Below, piece after piece: positions 1-8,310 of a stretch of DNA of 64,000 bases. The first letter of the stretch is position 1; each line of letters opens with the position of its first letter. Position numbers and translations under genes: made by a program. The notes under the pieces were generated by a model that was given only the letters and a program-made list of their open reading frames with translations, was not told the DNA's origin and did no database searches. Source of the stretch: JAJDGF01 sp031549325 (lineage in GTDB: Bacteria > Bacillota > Clostridia > Christensenellales > Aristaeellaceae); the NCBI GenBank assembly GCA_031549325.1, contig JAVBQA010000016.1, positions 1 to 64,000 on the forward strand, written 5' to 3'.

Positions 1-158
1 ATACCAATTCAAAATCGTAACGCCACGTCGCGCCGGATTATTTTCCGCCCTGCGGTGTCGCCCTCCGCTTAGCGTAGCTCTGCTACGCTGCACTCCAGCT
101 CCTTGCAGGGCGAAAAAACTCTCGCCGCTTTGGAGGCGTTACTATTTTTCATTGGTAT
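1..158. mobile_element. Short inverted-repeat (MITE-like) element, family A, copy 1
   Basis: A non-coding element of about 158 bp whose near twin lies at 8138-8297. It begins ATACCAAT and ends ATTGGTAT; the terminal inverted repeats extend about 24 bp to GTAACGCC with a few mismatches. Inside, CGCCCTGC (46-53) pairs with GCAGGGCG (105-112) and AGCGTAG (71-77) pairs with CTACGCT (83-89), so nearly the whole element can fold into one long hairpin. It has no coding capacity and would need a transposase in trans. The left edge coincides with the window edge, so the flank and any target duplication cannot be read. Confidence 0.8.
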
Positions 159-183
159 AACGCGGGTTTCATGAGAGCGGATA

Positions 184-218
184 AAGCAAGCATAGCCGAT
201 CATCGGCTATGCTTGCTT
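184..218 (-). terminator. Intrinsic terminator after the MFS remnant
   Basis: A 17-bp perfect inverted repeat (184-200 with 202-218) sits 48 bp beyond the stop of the reverse-strand MFS remnant. Read on the reverse strand it is followed by only a short CTTTAT tract, so termination may be modest. It also separates the gene from the family A element. Confidence 0.6.
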
Positions 219-265
219 CATTTACGCTTAGCAGAGATAGCGGACGCGCAGTGCACGTCCAGTGT

Positions 266-814
266 TTAATCTAAAGTCCAATATTCCTTGTCTCTCCGGC
301 TCCGGAAGCTGACCGTGCTGCCGACAATCCCCACGATCAAGAACATCAGCGCCATGCCGGAGCCGGGGCCGGCGCCCAAGACAGGGGAAAGCCATGCGGC
401 AAAGCAAGAGTTGCCCAGCATGAACGGCTCAAACACGTAGCTGGCCGGGTTCTGAAACGCGTTCATGCAGCTGATGACGAAGTTGACCAGGTACAGGTGC
501 CAGATCTCCAGCCGACCGGTCAGGTGCAGCGCAAGCACCGAAGCCGTGCCCAGCGCGGCCACGAAATCCGCGCACAGCATCACGCGCTTCTTGTCCCAGC
601 GGTCGGTCAGCGCGCCCGCCGCGAAGCACAGCAGGATGGACGGCAAATAGGTAAAGAAACTTAGCATGGCCACGCTGGTGGCGGTGCCTCGCTGGGTGTA
701 GATCCACAGGATCAGGGCATAACTCGTCAAGGCGCTGCCCAGCGTCGATACCGACTGGCCCGCCCACAGAATCAGGAAACCGCGAAGTCCCCAAAAGGCA
801 ATGGGTTGTTTCAT
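266..814 (-). pseudogene. MFS efflux transporter (DHA3/MefA-like) with large internal in-frame deletion
   Basis: The first ~125 residues are the N-terminal third of a drug:H+ antiporter of the MefA-like DHA3 type: TM1 with WAGQSVSTLGSAL, the loop signature GALTDRWDKKRVM, and TM4 ending in NAFQNPASYV. The sequence then jumps to FEPFM..SPVLGAGPGSGMALMFLIVGIVG, the pattern normally close to the C-terminus. The family is usually about 410-430 aa; this is 182 aa, so roughly 230-240 residues (about TM5-TM10) are missing without a frameshift. The start is set by AAGGAG about 10 nt upstream. With some six membrane spans left, transport is unlikely; I infer a recent deletion between short similar stretches (..ASYV / ..DYVFEP). 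Confidence 0.8.
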
Positions 815-1104
815 ATCGGACTCGCTCCTTCAAATCATGTGTGGTGATCTGAATGCAAAGCCCGATGTGGGGACGGCCAAAAAGAGACTACCGCTCCATG
901 CACGGACCGTCCTTCATCAGGCGATGCATGGAGCAATGAATATGCAAAGGGGGAGAACAATCATCCAATCACCTCATAGGGGGATTCCCAAAGAATTCGG
1001 CACATTGGGGGTTTCGCGCCCTGCGGCTGCGGTCCGCCCGGTGTTTCGAGGTGCGCCCTGGCGCACGCTGCGGTTTCGTCTTGGGCGCAGGGGCGGCGTC
1101 CCCG
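815..1104. other. Non-coding leader region between methyltransferase and MFS remnant
   Basis: About 290 bp without a credible gene. It holds the ribosome site of the MFS remnant (about 825-832), a hairpin at 893-934 and a short palindrome GTGCGCC/GGCGCAC (1051-1066) just past the methyltransferase stop. No convincing -35/-10 pair was seen on the reverse strand. Confidence 0.5.
893..934 (-). terminator. Terminator-like hairpin in the leader of the MFS remnant
   Basis: GCTCCATGCA (893-902) pairs with TGCATGGAGC (925-934). On the reverse strand the stem is followed after about 10 nt by a run of five T. It lies between the methyltransferase end and the MFS start, so it could end the upstream transcript or act as an attenuator for the efflux gene. 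The distance from stem to T-run is longer than ideal. Confidence 0.35.
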
Positions 1105-1863
1105 CTACGGGGTCTTCCGCGCCACGAGCAGAAAGCGGTGCCCGGTGGCGTCGATCTGGCCGTTGGTTTCAAGCTGTTCCTGCAGCCTCAGCAATCCGGG
1201 CAGATAGCGCTCCACAGAGAAGTCCGGAAAGATCCAGGGGATGGTCTTGGCGTAATACACGACTGCGCCCACGTCGTCGAAGATGCAATGAGGGAATGCC
1301 TCGCGCTGATCCAGCACCGCGAAGCCAGCGGCTTCAATCAGCGCCGCGTTGTGCGCCAGCGTGTGGTGAGCGAAGGGGTGGACAAAGTCAGGGACCAGCG
1401 CGCGGCCCAGTTCTAGCTCGTTCACGCCGCCCACCTGCTGGGTGATGAACAGCCCGCCGGGCTTCAGCACTCGCCGGACTTCGGCCATGTCGAAGGACTC
1501 ATGGCGGTTGATGATCACGTCAAACAGCGCGTCCCCGAAACGAAGTTGGTCATCCGGAAGCACTTGCTCTACCCGGATGCCCAGCGGCGCGAGGCGCGCC
1601 TGGCACAGCGCGTGGTTGGGCGGCCAGCCCTCAGTGACACAGGTTTGATGCGGCGGATGCCCGAGCGTCAGCAGGAACTCGCCGCCGCCAGTGCCCATGT
1701 CCAGCAGCATGTCCGCAGGGCGCAGATGCGCTCGCACAACCGAACCGTAGTCCCAGGGTGTATCCTCGACGCGCCAGCGGCCATCCAGGCGTGAGAAATC
1801 CCAGCCCTGGAAGGCGGCGGATTCCTCGATGAGCCATTGGCGCTTCAGCGCGCCTGTATCCAT
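1105..1863 (-). CDS. Class I SAM-dependent methyltransferase
   Basis: A 252-aa cytosolic enzyme with the Rossmann methyltransferase core. Motif I is LDMGTGGGE at residues 54-62; the post-I acid is in CVTEGWPPN; motif IV lies around DVIINRHESFD, followed by RVLKPGGLFITQQVGG, a typical motif V/VI stretch. The chosen start has AAAGGAG nine nt upstream; an upstream in-frame start at 1965 lacks a site. The substrate cannot be read from sequence. Related small methyltransferases act on rRNA or small molecules, and the neighbouring drug-efflux remnant makes a resistance-type role conceivable, but that is inference only. Confidence 0.8.
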   Translation of the reverse strand: MDTGALKRQWLIEESAAFQGWDFSRLDGRWRVEDTPWDYGSVVRAHLRPADMLLDMGTGGGEFLLTLGHPPHQTCVTEGWPPNHALCQARLAPLGIRVEQVLPDDQLRFGDALFDVIINRHESFDMAEVRRVLKPGGLFITQQVGGVNELELGRALVPDFVHPFAHHTLAHNAALIEAAGFAVLDQREAFPHCIFDDVGAVVYYAKTIPWIFPDFSVERYLPGLLRLQEQLETNGQIDATGHRFLLVARKTP

Positions 1864-1977
1864 GCGCTTGCTCCTTTGACGGACGCGCAAGGCGCGCCCC
1901 TGTTGGTTGCGGCGGACGCCCAAGGGCTGCAATTCCTTGGACGGCGTTTCATGGCCGGCGTCCAAATTCTTTGCGCC

Positions 1978-3267
1978 CTACGTCAGCTTGAACGCCACCT
2001 CGATGTCCTTTACCTCTTTGTCAGAGATGGTGACGATGGGGCCGATGTCCTTGGCGGCGATGATGGCCTTGGCGCTGTAGTCCAGCACTTCCAGGCGGTC
2101 AAACGCGTTCAGCAGCGAGCTGCCCGACACGATCACGCACTGGTTCTCGACGATCAGCACAGGGGTCTTGCTGGAAAACGCGGCGGCTGTGCCGATGGGA
2201 TCCAGCGTGGCAGAGGCGTAAGGCACGCGCTTCACGTCGCGCAGCAAGATGTAGCTTTCCGGGATGAGGCGCGAGTCGAACTCGGCGTCGGTGCACGCGA
2301 AAGCCATGATGGCCGGAGGATGGGCGATGATGACTGAGCCGATCTCCGGGTGGGTTTCGTAGATCTGCTGGTGCAGCAGCGCCGAGCGTGACGGGGTCTT
2401 TCCGGCCTCGCCCATGCCGCCCTTGATGCGCACTATGTCCTGGGGTTCCAGGTACTTCCGGTCCTTCCAGTAGGGCGTGATCAGGAATGAGCCGTCGCTC
2501 AGACGCTGGCTGAAAGTGCCCTGGGCCGAATTGAACAGGCGCTGGTCGTAAGCCCGGTGGATCAGAGTGCACATGTCGCGGCGGGCGGCGCACTCCTCGC
2601 TGGAGGCGATCCTGGCCACGAAAGCGTCCAGCGGCGGGTGACTCTTGTCGCTGTCGATGTTGATCTGCGCCTGGGACAGCTCGTTCAGCGTGCCCAGCTT
2701 CAGCGCGTCAATCTGGATGCGGCCGCAGAAATCCAGCGTCTCAAATGCCATGAACGCGCTAAACAGATCCTTCGCGCCGCAGACCACGCCGTGGTTCTCC
2801 ATGAGCACGGTGTTGCTACCCTTTGCAAACTTCTCGGAGATGTGGTGCCCCAGCTTCTCGGATCCGGGCACCTCGTACTTGGCCACGGCGATGTCGCCGC
2901 ACACCCGGGATACCGTAGGGATCAGCTTGGCGTTGGGCGTCTGCCTGGCCAGACTGAAGGCCACGAGCGTGGGCGGGTGGGCGTGAAGGATGGCCCCGAG
3001 GTCCGGGCGGTGCACGTAGATGTCTCTGTGGAAAGGCAGCTCCACCGAGGGCTTGTGCACGCCGATGATCTCGCCGCCCGGGGTGACGCGGATGATGTCG
3101 GCGCGGGTCAGCGTGCCCTTGTCGATGCCGGAAGGGGTGATCCAGATGTCGCCGTTCTGGTCCTTGATGGACAGGTTGCCGCCCGAGGTGGTGGTCATGC
3201 CACAGCGATAGATGCGGTCCATGATCATGACCAGCTGGTCTGCCGGGTGTAAGAGTTCGAAGTTCAT
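1978..3267 (-). CDS. Tandem-domain class II aldolase/AraD-like protein, second domain degenerate
   Basis: Two class II aldolase/adducin domains in one 429-aa chain. Domain 1 (about 1-205) keeps the catalytic set of the fuculose-1-phosphate aldolase / ribulose-5-phosphate 4-epimerase family: Glu76, the zinc ligands His95 and His97 in HAHPP, and His159 in MENHG. Domain 2 (about 222-429) has the same fold signatures (ETHPEIGSVIIAHPP, VENQCVIV) but has lost the catalytic Glu, the first HxH histidine and the third histidine (NHG to NQC). Single-domain family members are about 210-230 aa. It lies 120 bp downstream of ribulokinase, so it probably cleaves or epimerises a sugar phosphate made by that kinase. 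AAAGGAGG precedes the ATG. Confidence 0.8.
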   Translation of the reverse strand: MNFELLHPADQLVMIMDRIYRCGMTTTSGGNLSIKDQNGDIWITPSGIDKGTLTRADIIRVTPGGEIIGVHKPSVELPFHRDIYVHRPDLGAILHAHPPTLVAFSLARQTPNAKLIPTVSRVCGDIAVAKYEVPGSEKLGHHISEKFAKGSNTVLMENHGVVCGAKDLFSAFMAFETLDFCGRIQIDALKLGTLNELSQAQINIDSDKSHPPLDAFVARIASSEECAARRDMCTLIHRAYDQRLFNSAQGTFSQRLSDGSFLITPYWKDRKYLEPQDIVRIKGGMGEAGKTPSRSALLHQQIYETHPEIGSVIIAHPPAIMAFACTDAEFDSRLIPESYILLRDVKRVPYASATLDPIGTAAAFSSKTPVLIVENQCVIVSGSSLLNAFDRLEVLDYSAKAIIAAKDIGPIVTISDKEVKDIEVAFKLT

Positions 3268-3387
3268 GAGGGCCTCCTTTGAACGGGCGCACAGCGCGCA
3301 ATCGTATTTGTTTGTTCGCCTCCATCGGTCGAACTTAGAAAGGGTTTCCGGGTCTTGATGGGGCGCTGGGCGCGAAGCCCCGCGCCG

Positions 3388-5055
3388 TTACCTTGACTGT
3401 TCTTCCTTGATCTTCTTGAGGCGCTTCATGACATCGTTGCCGCCGCGCCCGAAGTAGTCATGCAGAATGTGGTACTCGTCGTAGAGCTTCTGGCAGACGG
3501 TCACGTTTTCGGGAATCGGGCGGTAGACCACATCCTTCTCGCCGCCCATGTCGGCGGCCGCGTCCTTGATGTTGTCATAGCCGCCGTTGGCTTTGCCGGC
3601 GGCCACGGCCCCCCACATGGCGCTGCCCAGCGCGGGCGCCTGGGTGGATTTCGCGATCCGGATCTCGCGCTGCAGCACGTCGGCGTAGATCTGCATCACA
3701 AAAGGGTTCTTCTGCGAAATGCCGCCGCAGGCGTAAAGCCGCTTGATGTGTACGCCGCTCTCCTCGAAGGTGTCAAAGATCATGCGCGTGCCGTAGGCGG
3801 TGGCCTCGACCAGCGCGCGGTAGATTTCTTCGGGCTTGGTCAGCAGCGTCATCCCTAGCATCATGCCGGTCAGGTCCACATCCACCAGCACGGAGCGGTT
3901 GCCGTTCCACCAATCCAGCGCCACCAAGCCGCTCTGGCCCACCTTCAGCGCCTCGGCCTTCTCCGTCAGCAGCTGGTGCAGGTCCAACCCCTTCTGCGCG
4001 GCCTCCTTCGCGTAGTCTTCGGGCACGCAGTTGTCGACAAACCAGTTGAAGTGGTCGCCCACGCAGCTCTGGCCCGCCTCGTAGCCCATCAGGCCGGGGA
4101 TCACACCATCCTCCACCACGCCGCACATGCCGGGAACGACCTTCTCCACGTCGTCCACCATCACATGGCAGGTGGAGGTGCCCATGATCATCAGCATGTC
4201 GCCCGCCTGGGTCAGCCCGGTGGGGGGCAGGGATACGTGGGCGTCCACGTTGGCGACGGCCACGGCGGTGCCCACCCGAAGTCCGGTCAGCGCGGCCGCC
4301 TCCGGTGTGATCTCGCCCGCCTTGGCGCCGATGGGGTAGATGTCCATGGACATCTTGTCATCGATGACGTTCTCGAGGCGCGGATCCAGTGCCTTGAAGA
4401 ATTCCTTGCCCGGATAGCCGTCTTTCTTGTGCCAGATGGCCTTGTAGCCCGCGGTGCAGCTGTTCCTGCGCTCGTTTCCGGTCAGCTGCATGATGACCCA
4501 GTCGGCCGCCTCCATGTAGCGGTCGGTGGCTTCGTACATGGCCGGGTCTTCGTTCAGCACCTGCCAGATTTTCGGGAACATCCACTCCGAGCTGATCTTG
4601 CCGCCGTAGCGGGGCAGGAACGCTTCGCCGCGCTGGGCGGCGATTTCGTTCAGCTTGTTGGCCTCATCCTGGGCGGCGTGGTGCTTCCACAGCTTGATGT
4701 AGGCGTGGGGATTGCCCTTGAGTTCCTCGTGAAAGCACATGGGCACGCCGTCTTTGTCCACGGCGATCACCGTGCAGGCCGTGAAGTCGAGGCCAACGCC
4801 GATCACGTCGCCCGCCGAGATGCCCGCCTTTTTCATGGCCTCGGGGATGGCGTGGGCCATGCAGTCCAGATAATCCTGCGGGTGCTGAAGCGCCCAGTCG
4901 GGGGGCAGCCTGGTGCCGTCCGGAAGGAACTCGTCCATGACCGCGTGGGGGTAGTCCATGGTAGCGCTGGCCAGCTCCCTGCCGGTACCAACCTCAGCCA
5001 CCAGCGCGCGCGCCGACAGCGTGCCAAAATCAATGCCGATCACGTATTTACCCAT
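3388..5055 (-). CDS. araB: Ribulokinase (FGGY carbohydrate kinase)
   Basis: A 555-aa FGGY-family kinase, the normal length for AraB, which phosphorylates L-ribulose with ATP to L-ribulose 5-phosphate. It opens with the phosphate-binding motif GIDFGTLSARA, and has GVGLDFTACT in the N-lobe, the sugar-binding segment YGGKISSEWMFPK, and C-lobe ATP-site motifs YACGGISQKNPFVMQIYADVL and ALGSAMWGAVAAG. The ATG at 5055 has GGGAGGA upstream; an earlier in-frame ATG is unsupported. No araA or arabinose importer lies nearby, so the pentitol or pentose specificity within the family is inferred from overall similarity. Confidence 0.88.
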   Translation of the reverse strand: MGKYVIGIDFGTLSARALVAEVGTGRELASATMDYPHAVMDEFLPDGTRLPPDWALQHPQDYLDCMAHAIPEAMKKAGISAGDVIGVGLDFTACTVIAVDKDGVPMCFHEELKGNPHAYIKLWKHHAAQDEANKLNEIAAQRGEAFLPRYGGKISSEWMFPKIWQVLNEDPAMYEATDRYMEAADWVIMQLTGNERRNSCTAGYKAIWHKKDGYPGKEFFKALDPRLENVIDDKMSMDIYPIGAKAGEITPEAAALTGLRVGTAVAVANVDAHVSLPPTGLTQAGDMLMIMGTSTCHVMVDDVEKVVPGMCGVVEDGVIPGLMGYEAGQSCVGDHFNWFVDNCVPEDYAKEAAQKGLDLHQLLTEKAEALKVGQSGLVALDWWNGNRSVLVDVDLTGMMLGMTLLTKPEEIYRALVEATAYGTRMIFDTFEESGVHIKRLYACGGISQKNPFVMQIYADVLQREIRIAKSTQAPALGSAMWGAVAAGKANGGYDNIKDAAADMGGEKDVVYRPIPENVTVCQKLYDEYHILHDYFGRGGNDVMKRLKKIKEEQSR

Positions 5056-5116
5056 GAGTAAAATCCTCCCCATCATGATGTGCGCAGCTCATAGAAGGAT
5101 TCGGTGCGGGCATGCA

Positions 5117-5154
5117 AAACTCCTGCCAGAAACGCACGGTTTCGGCAGGAGTTT
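5117..5154 (-). terminator. Intrinsic terminator after the YhhN-like gene
   Basis: AAACTCCTGCC (5117-5127) pairs with GGCAGGAGTTT (5144-5154), with an inner GAAAC/GTTTC stem. On the reverse strand the stem runs into a short T-run. It separates the membrane-protein gene from araB. Confidence 0.7.
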
Positions 5155-5197
5155 GTTGGTCCATCGGGCGACGGAAGGCGCGCTTCCGCCGTTGCGC

Positions 5198-5839
5198 TTA
5201 GATCAGCGCCACCAGCGCCGCGGCGGTGATCAGGATGTGGCAGGAGAAGTAGGTCGGCATAATCAGGAATCCCAAGCGGTCTTCCTCGGCGAAGTCGCAC
5301 TCGGAGATCACCGTGTCGCTGAACACGATCATCAGCACGCCCAGCGCGAACAGGACGCGGGGCAGTGTCGGCCAGCCAAGCGCAATGGCCAGCACCAGCG
5401 CCAGCACCGAGATGGCGGCGTAGGCGCACAGCGCCACGCGCATCGCCATGTTCCCGGCGTGGGGAAGGATCCGGTGGGACAAGTACACCCCATAGCCTGC
5501 GGCCAGCAGGGCGCCAATGACCATCGCCCAGGTGGAGAGCTCCAGCTTGTCCCAGGCGAACCACGCCAAACAGCAGTGGGCCAGCAGAAAGCTGACGATG
5601 CCGTACAGGTAGAATCGGTGGCTGTGCTGCTGGTGCCCCATGAAGTAGTCGCCCACCATGGAGACCAACAGGCACACGATCAGCGGCAGATAGGCCATCG
5701 GTTGACCGCACAAAAGCAGCAGCACGACACACGCACCGGTGACGCCCAGGTTGTAGTAGTAGGTGCCGGTGCGAATGCTCATCACCGCACACGCGACGGG
5801 TACGATCAGCGCGATCAGCAGACCAATGGGTAGTGTCAT
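5198..5839 (-). CDS. YhhN/TMEM86-family membrane protein
   Basis: A 213-aa polytopic protein with about eight hydrophobic segments. Motifs match the YhhN family: VSMVGDYFMGH early, FLLAHCCLAWF in the middle, LMIVFSDTVIS and PTYFSCHILI near the end, with the conserved acidic residues in GD and SD inside membrane spans. Animal TMEM86B of this family is a lysoplasmalogenase; the bacterial role is unproven. GGAGGAC sits about 8 nt before the ATG. It lies 57 bp downstream of htpG on the same strand and may be read through from it. Confidence 0.72.
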   Translation of the reverse strand: MTLPIGLLIALIVPVACAVMSIRTGTYYYNLGVTGACVVLLLLCGQPMAYLPLIVCLLVSMVGDYFMGHQQHSHRFYLYGIVSFLLAHCCLAWFAWDKLELSTWAMVIGALLAAGYGVYLSHRILPHAGNMAMRVALCAYAAISVLALVLAIALGWPTLPRVLFALGVLMIVFSDTVISECDFAEEDRLGFLIMPTYFSCHILITAAALVALI

Positions 5840-5896
5840 GGTGTTTGTCCTCCAACGATTACTTCTTCTGTGCGCATCGATTCCACCAACGCGGGG

Positions 5897-7717
5897 TCAG
5901 GGGATCAGCCGGTTCAGCAGCTCGTTGCTGCGCTTGAGGAAGTCCACCATGCGCGCGCCGGACAGCGGCTCGCGCGCCATCTGCGACAGGTCCATCACCT
6001 GCTGGCACAGCTCGCTTTGCAGCGTCTCGTCCTGGCAAGCCTCGATAAAGCTCACCATCGGGCTCTTGGCGTTCAGCACCAGCGTGACGCGCTCAGGCAT
6101 CTCCATGCCCGCGTTCCACATGCGGCTCATCTCGCTGAAGCGGCGGGATTGCTCGTCGACCGTGATCATGGCAGGCAGCTCGCTGCCCTTAAAAGCCTCC
6201 AGCTTCACAGACAGCTGTTCGTCTGAAAGCGCTTTTCTGAAGGTCTCCTCAAGCCGCTTCTGGCGTTCGGCATCGGTTTCCGAGGCCTCTGTGAGCCCGG
6301 AGAGGTCGGCGTCCACGCGCTGAAATTTCGGGCCGTCCTGCTGTTGGTACTCCAGGAAGCTGATGAAATTGTTGTCGATCAGCGTGCCCAGCACCACCAC
6401 GTCCTTGCCCTGGCTGGTGTACTGTTCGATGAGCTGCGCCTGGCGCTTCTCGTCAGAGGTGTAGTAGATCGTCTTGTTGTCGCCGGCCTTTTCGAGGTAT
6501 TCGGCGATGGTCAAGTAGCGCCCGTCGGTGGTCTTGAGCAGTAGCGCCTCCTTGACCCGCTCATAGAACTTCTCGTCCTTCAGGCAGCCGTACTTGACGA
6601 AGGGCTGGATGTCTTCCCAGTACTTCTGGTAATCCTCGCGCTTGCCCGTGAACTCGCTCACCAGCCGGTCGGCCACCTTGCGGGTGATGTAGGCCTGCAT
6701 TTTCTTGACGTAGCCATCGTTTTGCAGGAAGGAGCGGCTCACGTTCAGCGGCAGATCGGGGCAGTCGATGACGCCCTTGAGCAGCATCAGGAACTCGGGG
6801 ATGACTTCCTTGATGTTGTCGGCGACGAACACCTGGTTGCTGAACAGCTTGATGACGCCCTCCTGCGCCTGAAACTCGTTCTTCAACCTCGGGAAAAACA
6901 GAATGCCCTTCAGGTTGAAGGGGTATTCGGCGTTCAGGTGGATCCAGAACAGCGGCTGCTCGTAGTCGTGGAACACCTTTTGATAGAACTGCTGGTACTG
7001 CTCGTCGGTTACCTCGGCGGGCTTGTGCATCCAGAGCGGATGCGTGTCGTTTACCTGCTCGGGGGCTTTGGGTTCCTCGCCCTCCTTGGCGGGCTTGGCG
7101 TCTGAAAGGAAGATCGGCACCGGCATGAACGCGCAGTATTTCTCGAGCGTGGCCTCGATGGTGTGGCGGTGCAGGAACTCATGCTCTTCCTCGCTGATGG
7201 TGAGCGTGATGGTGGTGCCGCGCTCGCTGCGGTCCGACGGTTCCATCTCGTATTTCATGCCGTCCTTGCTGGTCCAGCGCACGGCCTCGGCGCCCGGCAG
7301 ATAGCTGAGCGTGTCGATGACAACCTGGCTGGACACCATGAACGCCGAGTAGAATCCCAGCCCGAAATGGCCGATGATGCCGGCGTCCTGGTCGTCCTGC
7401 TTGTATTTCTGCAGAAACTCCTCCGCGCCCGAGAACGCCACCTGCGCGATGAAGCGCTTGACCTCGTCTTCGGTCATGCCGATGCCGTTGTCGGAGATCA
7501 TGAGCGTTCCGGCAGTCTCATCCAGATGCACATCGATGCGGTAGCTTTCCTCAACAGTCGCCTCGCCATTCCCCGCCAGCAGCTTGTGCTTCGCGATCGC
7601 GTCGCAGCCGTTGCTCACCAGCTCGCGCAGGAAGATGTCCTTGTCTGAATACAGCCAGCGCTTGATGATCGGCATGATGTTTTGTGCGTGTATCGAGATT
7701 GTGCCCTTTTTCGCCAT
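5897..7717 (-). CDS. htpG: HtpG, Hsp90-family molecular chaperone
   Basis: A 606-aa Hsp90. The N-terminal GHKL ATPase domain shows FLRELVSNGCDAI (canonical NASDA is here NGCDA), DNGIGMTEDEVKRFIAQ and the glycine-rich lid HFGLGFYSAFMV; the middle domain has NVSRSFLQND, which carries the conserved catalytic-loop arginine region. Length is close to bacterial HtpG (about 620 aa), but the lid and N-box differ from the enteric type. The start at 7717 follows GGAGG; an upstream in-frame ATG at 7780 overlaps the -35 box and is rejected. A consensus promoter and a CIRCE element lie directly upstream, pointing to HrcA control. Confidence 0.93.
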   Translation of the reverse strand: MAKKGTISIHAQNIMPIIKRWLYSDKDIFLRELVSNGCDAIAKHKLLAGNGEATVEESYRIDVHLDETAGTLMISDNGIGMTEDEVKRFIAQVAFSGAEEFLQKYKQDDQDAGIIGHFGLGFYSAFMVSSQVVIDTLSYLPGAEAVRWTSKDGMKYEMEPSDRSERGTTITLTISEEEHEFLHRHTIEATLEKYCAFMPVPIFLSDAKPAKEGEEPKAPEQVNDTHPLWMHKPAEVTDEQYQQFYQKVFHDYEQPLFWIHLNAEYPFNLKGILFFPRLKNEFQAQEGVIKLFSNQVFVADNIKEVIPEFLMLLKGVIDCPDLPLNVSRSFLQNDGYVKKMQAYITRKVADRLVSEFTGKREDYQKYWEDIQPFVKYGCLKDEKFYERVKEALLLKTTDGRYLTIAEYLEKAGDNKTIYYTSDEKRQAQLIEQYTSQGKDVVVLGTLIDNNFISFLEYQQQDGPKFQRVDADLSGLTEASETDAERQKRLEETFRKALSDEQLSVKLEAFKGSELPAMITVDEQSRRFSEMSRMWNAGMEMPERVTLVLNAKSPMVSFIEACQDETLQSELCQQVMDLSQMAREPLSGARMVDFLKRSNELLNRLIP

Positions 7718-7751
7718 GCAGACAATGCCTCCATGATGTTTTGTTCCTTTT

Positions 7752-7780
7752 ATTGTAGTCGTGGAGGGAAGGATTGTCAA
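7752..7780 (-). promoter_or_regulatory. SigA-type promoter of htpG
   Basis: On the reverse strand TTGACA (7775-7780) and TACAAT (7752-7757) are separated by exactly 17 bp, near-perfect consensus, about 35 bp before the htpG ATG. Confidence 0.88.
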
Positions 7781-7786
7781 GTGATT

Positions 7787-7813
7787 TTGGCACTCTTAAC
7801 CTTCGAGTGCTAA
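7787..7813. promoter_or_regulatory. CIRCE operator (HrcA binding site)
   Basis: TTGGCACTC (7787-7795), a 9-bp spacer, and GAGTGCTAA (7805-7813) match the CIRCE consensus TTAGCACTC-N9-GAGTGCTAA at 17 of 18 positions. It lies 6 bp upstream of the htpG -35 box. It also overlaps a weak plus-strand promoter candidate (TTGGCA, 18 bp, TAAACA) facing the bofA-like gene. Confidence 0.9.
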
Positions 7814-7871
7814 ACATAATCATGGACAGGTCGCATAGGCTGAAACAGGCAGGGGCAGGGGGTGGGGTGGA

Positions 7872-8138
7872 GTGCGCATTCCGTGGGAGCTGGTGCTCAG
7901 CTTTGGGCTGGGCTTGGTGCTGTTGTATCTGGTGGGTTGGCTGCTGCTGGTGCCGATGAAGCTGTTATGGCGGCTGGTGGCCGGTGGTCTGCTCGGCGGA
8001 TTGGCGCTGTTTCTGATCAACAGGTTCGGCATCATGATCGGGCTGGATGTGCCGATCAATCCGTTCACCTGCTTGGCGGTGGGAGTGCTGGGATTGCCCG
8101 GAGCGGCGCTGGTGATCGCGCTGACCTATTTGTTATAA
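7872..8138 (+). CDS. BofA-family membrane protein
   Basis: An 88-aa protein with three hydrophobic segments and the BofA-type C-terminal signature NPFTCLAVGVLGLPGAAL. In Bacillus, BofA sits in the outer forespore membrane and restrains SpoIVFB-mediated processing of pro-SigmaK; in Clostridia the family is widespread and not always tied to SigmaK. The start is GTG at 7872 behind a G-rich stretch (GGGGTGG), a weak ribosome site. It is transcribed divergently from htpG. Its stop codon shares its last base with the first base of the family A element. Confidence 0.75.
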   Translation: MRIPWELVLSFGLGLVLLYLVGWLLLVPMKLLWRLVAGGLLGGLALFLINRFGIMIGLDVPINPFTCLAVGVLGLPGAALVIALTYLL

Positions 8139-8297
8139 TACCAATTCAAAATCGTAACGCCACGTCGCGCCGGATTTATTTCCGCCCTGCGGCGTCGCCC
8201 TCCGTTTAGCGTAGCTCTGCTACGCTGCACTCCAGTTCCTTGCAGGGCGAGAAAAAACGCTCGCCGCTTTGGAGGCGTTACTATTTTTCATTGGTAT
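8138..8297. mobile_element. Short inverted-repeat (MITE-like) element, family A, copy 2
   Basis: A 160-bp near copy of 1-158, differing by a handful of substitutions and a few indels (for example CCGTTTAG for CCGCTTAG and GAGAAAAAACGC for GAAAAAACTC). Ends are ATACCAAT and ATTGGTAT with about 24-bp imperfect inverted repeats. It starts on the last base of the bofA-like stop codon and ends 13 bp before the gpmI terminator stem. No clear target-site duplication is visible beyond A/T bases. Confidence 0.85.
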
Positions 8298-8310
8298 AAG
8301 CCTAAAACGA

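Noticed and set aside
3976..5061. Long plus-strand open frame opposite araB (361 codons)
   Set aside because: It is the antisense of a clearly real FGGY kinase, is rich in Val/His/Gly/Arg as expected of a GC-rich antisense frame, and has no ribosome site or family motif.
8138..8297. Family A element as a simple transcription terminator
   Set aside because: The hairpin is far longer than a terminator, ends in ATTGGTAT without a T-run, and has a near-identical copy elsewhere, so a mobile element is the better reading; a secondary terminating effect is possible.
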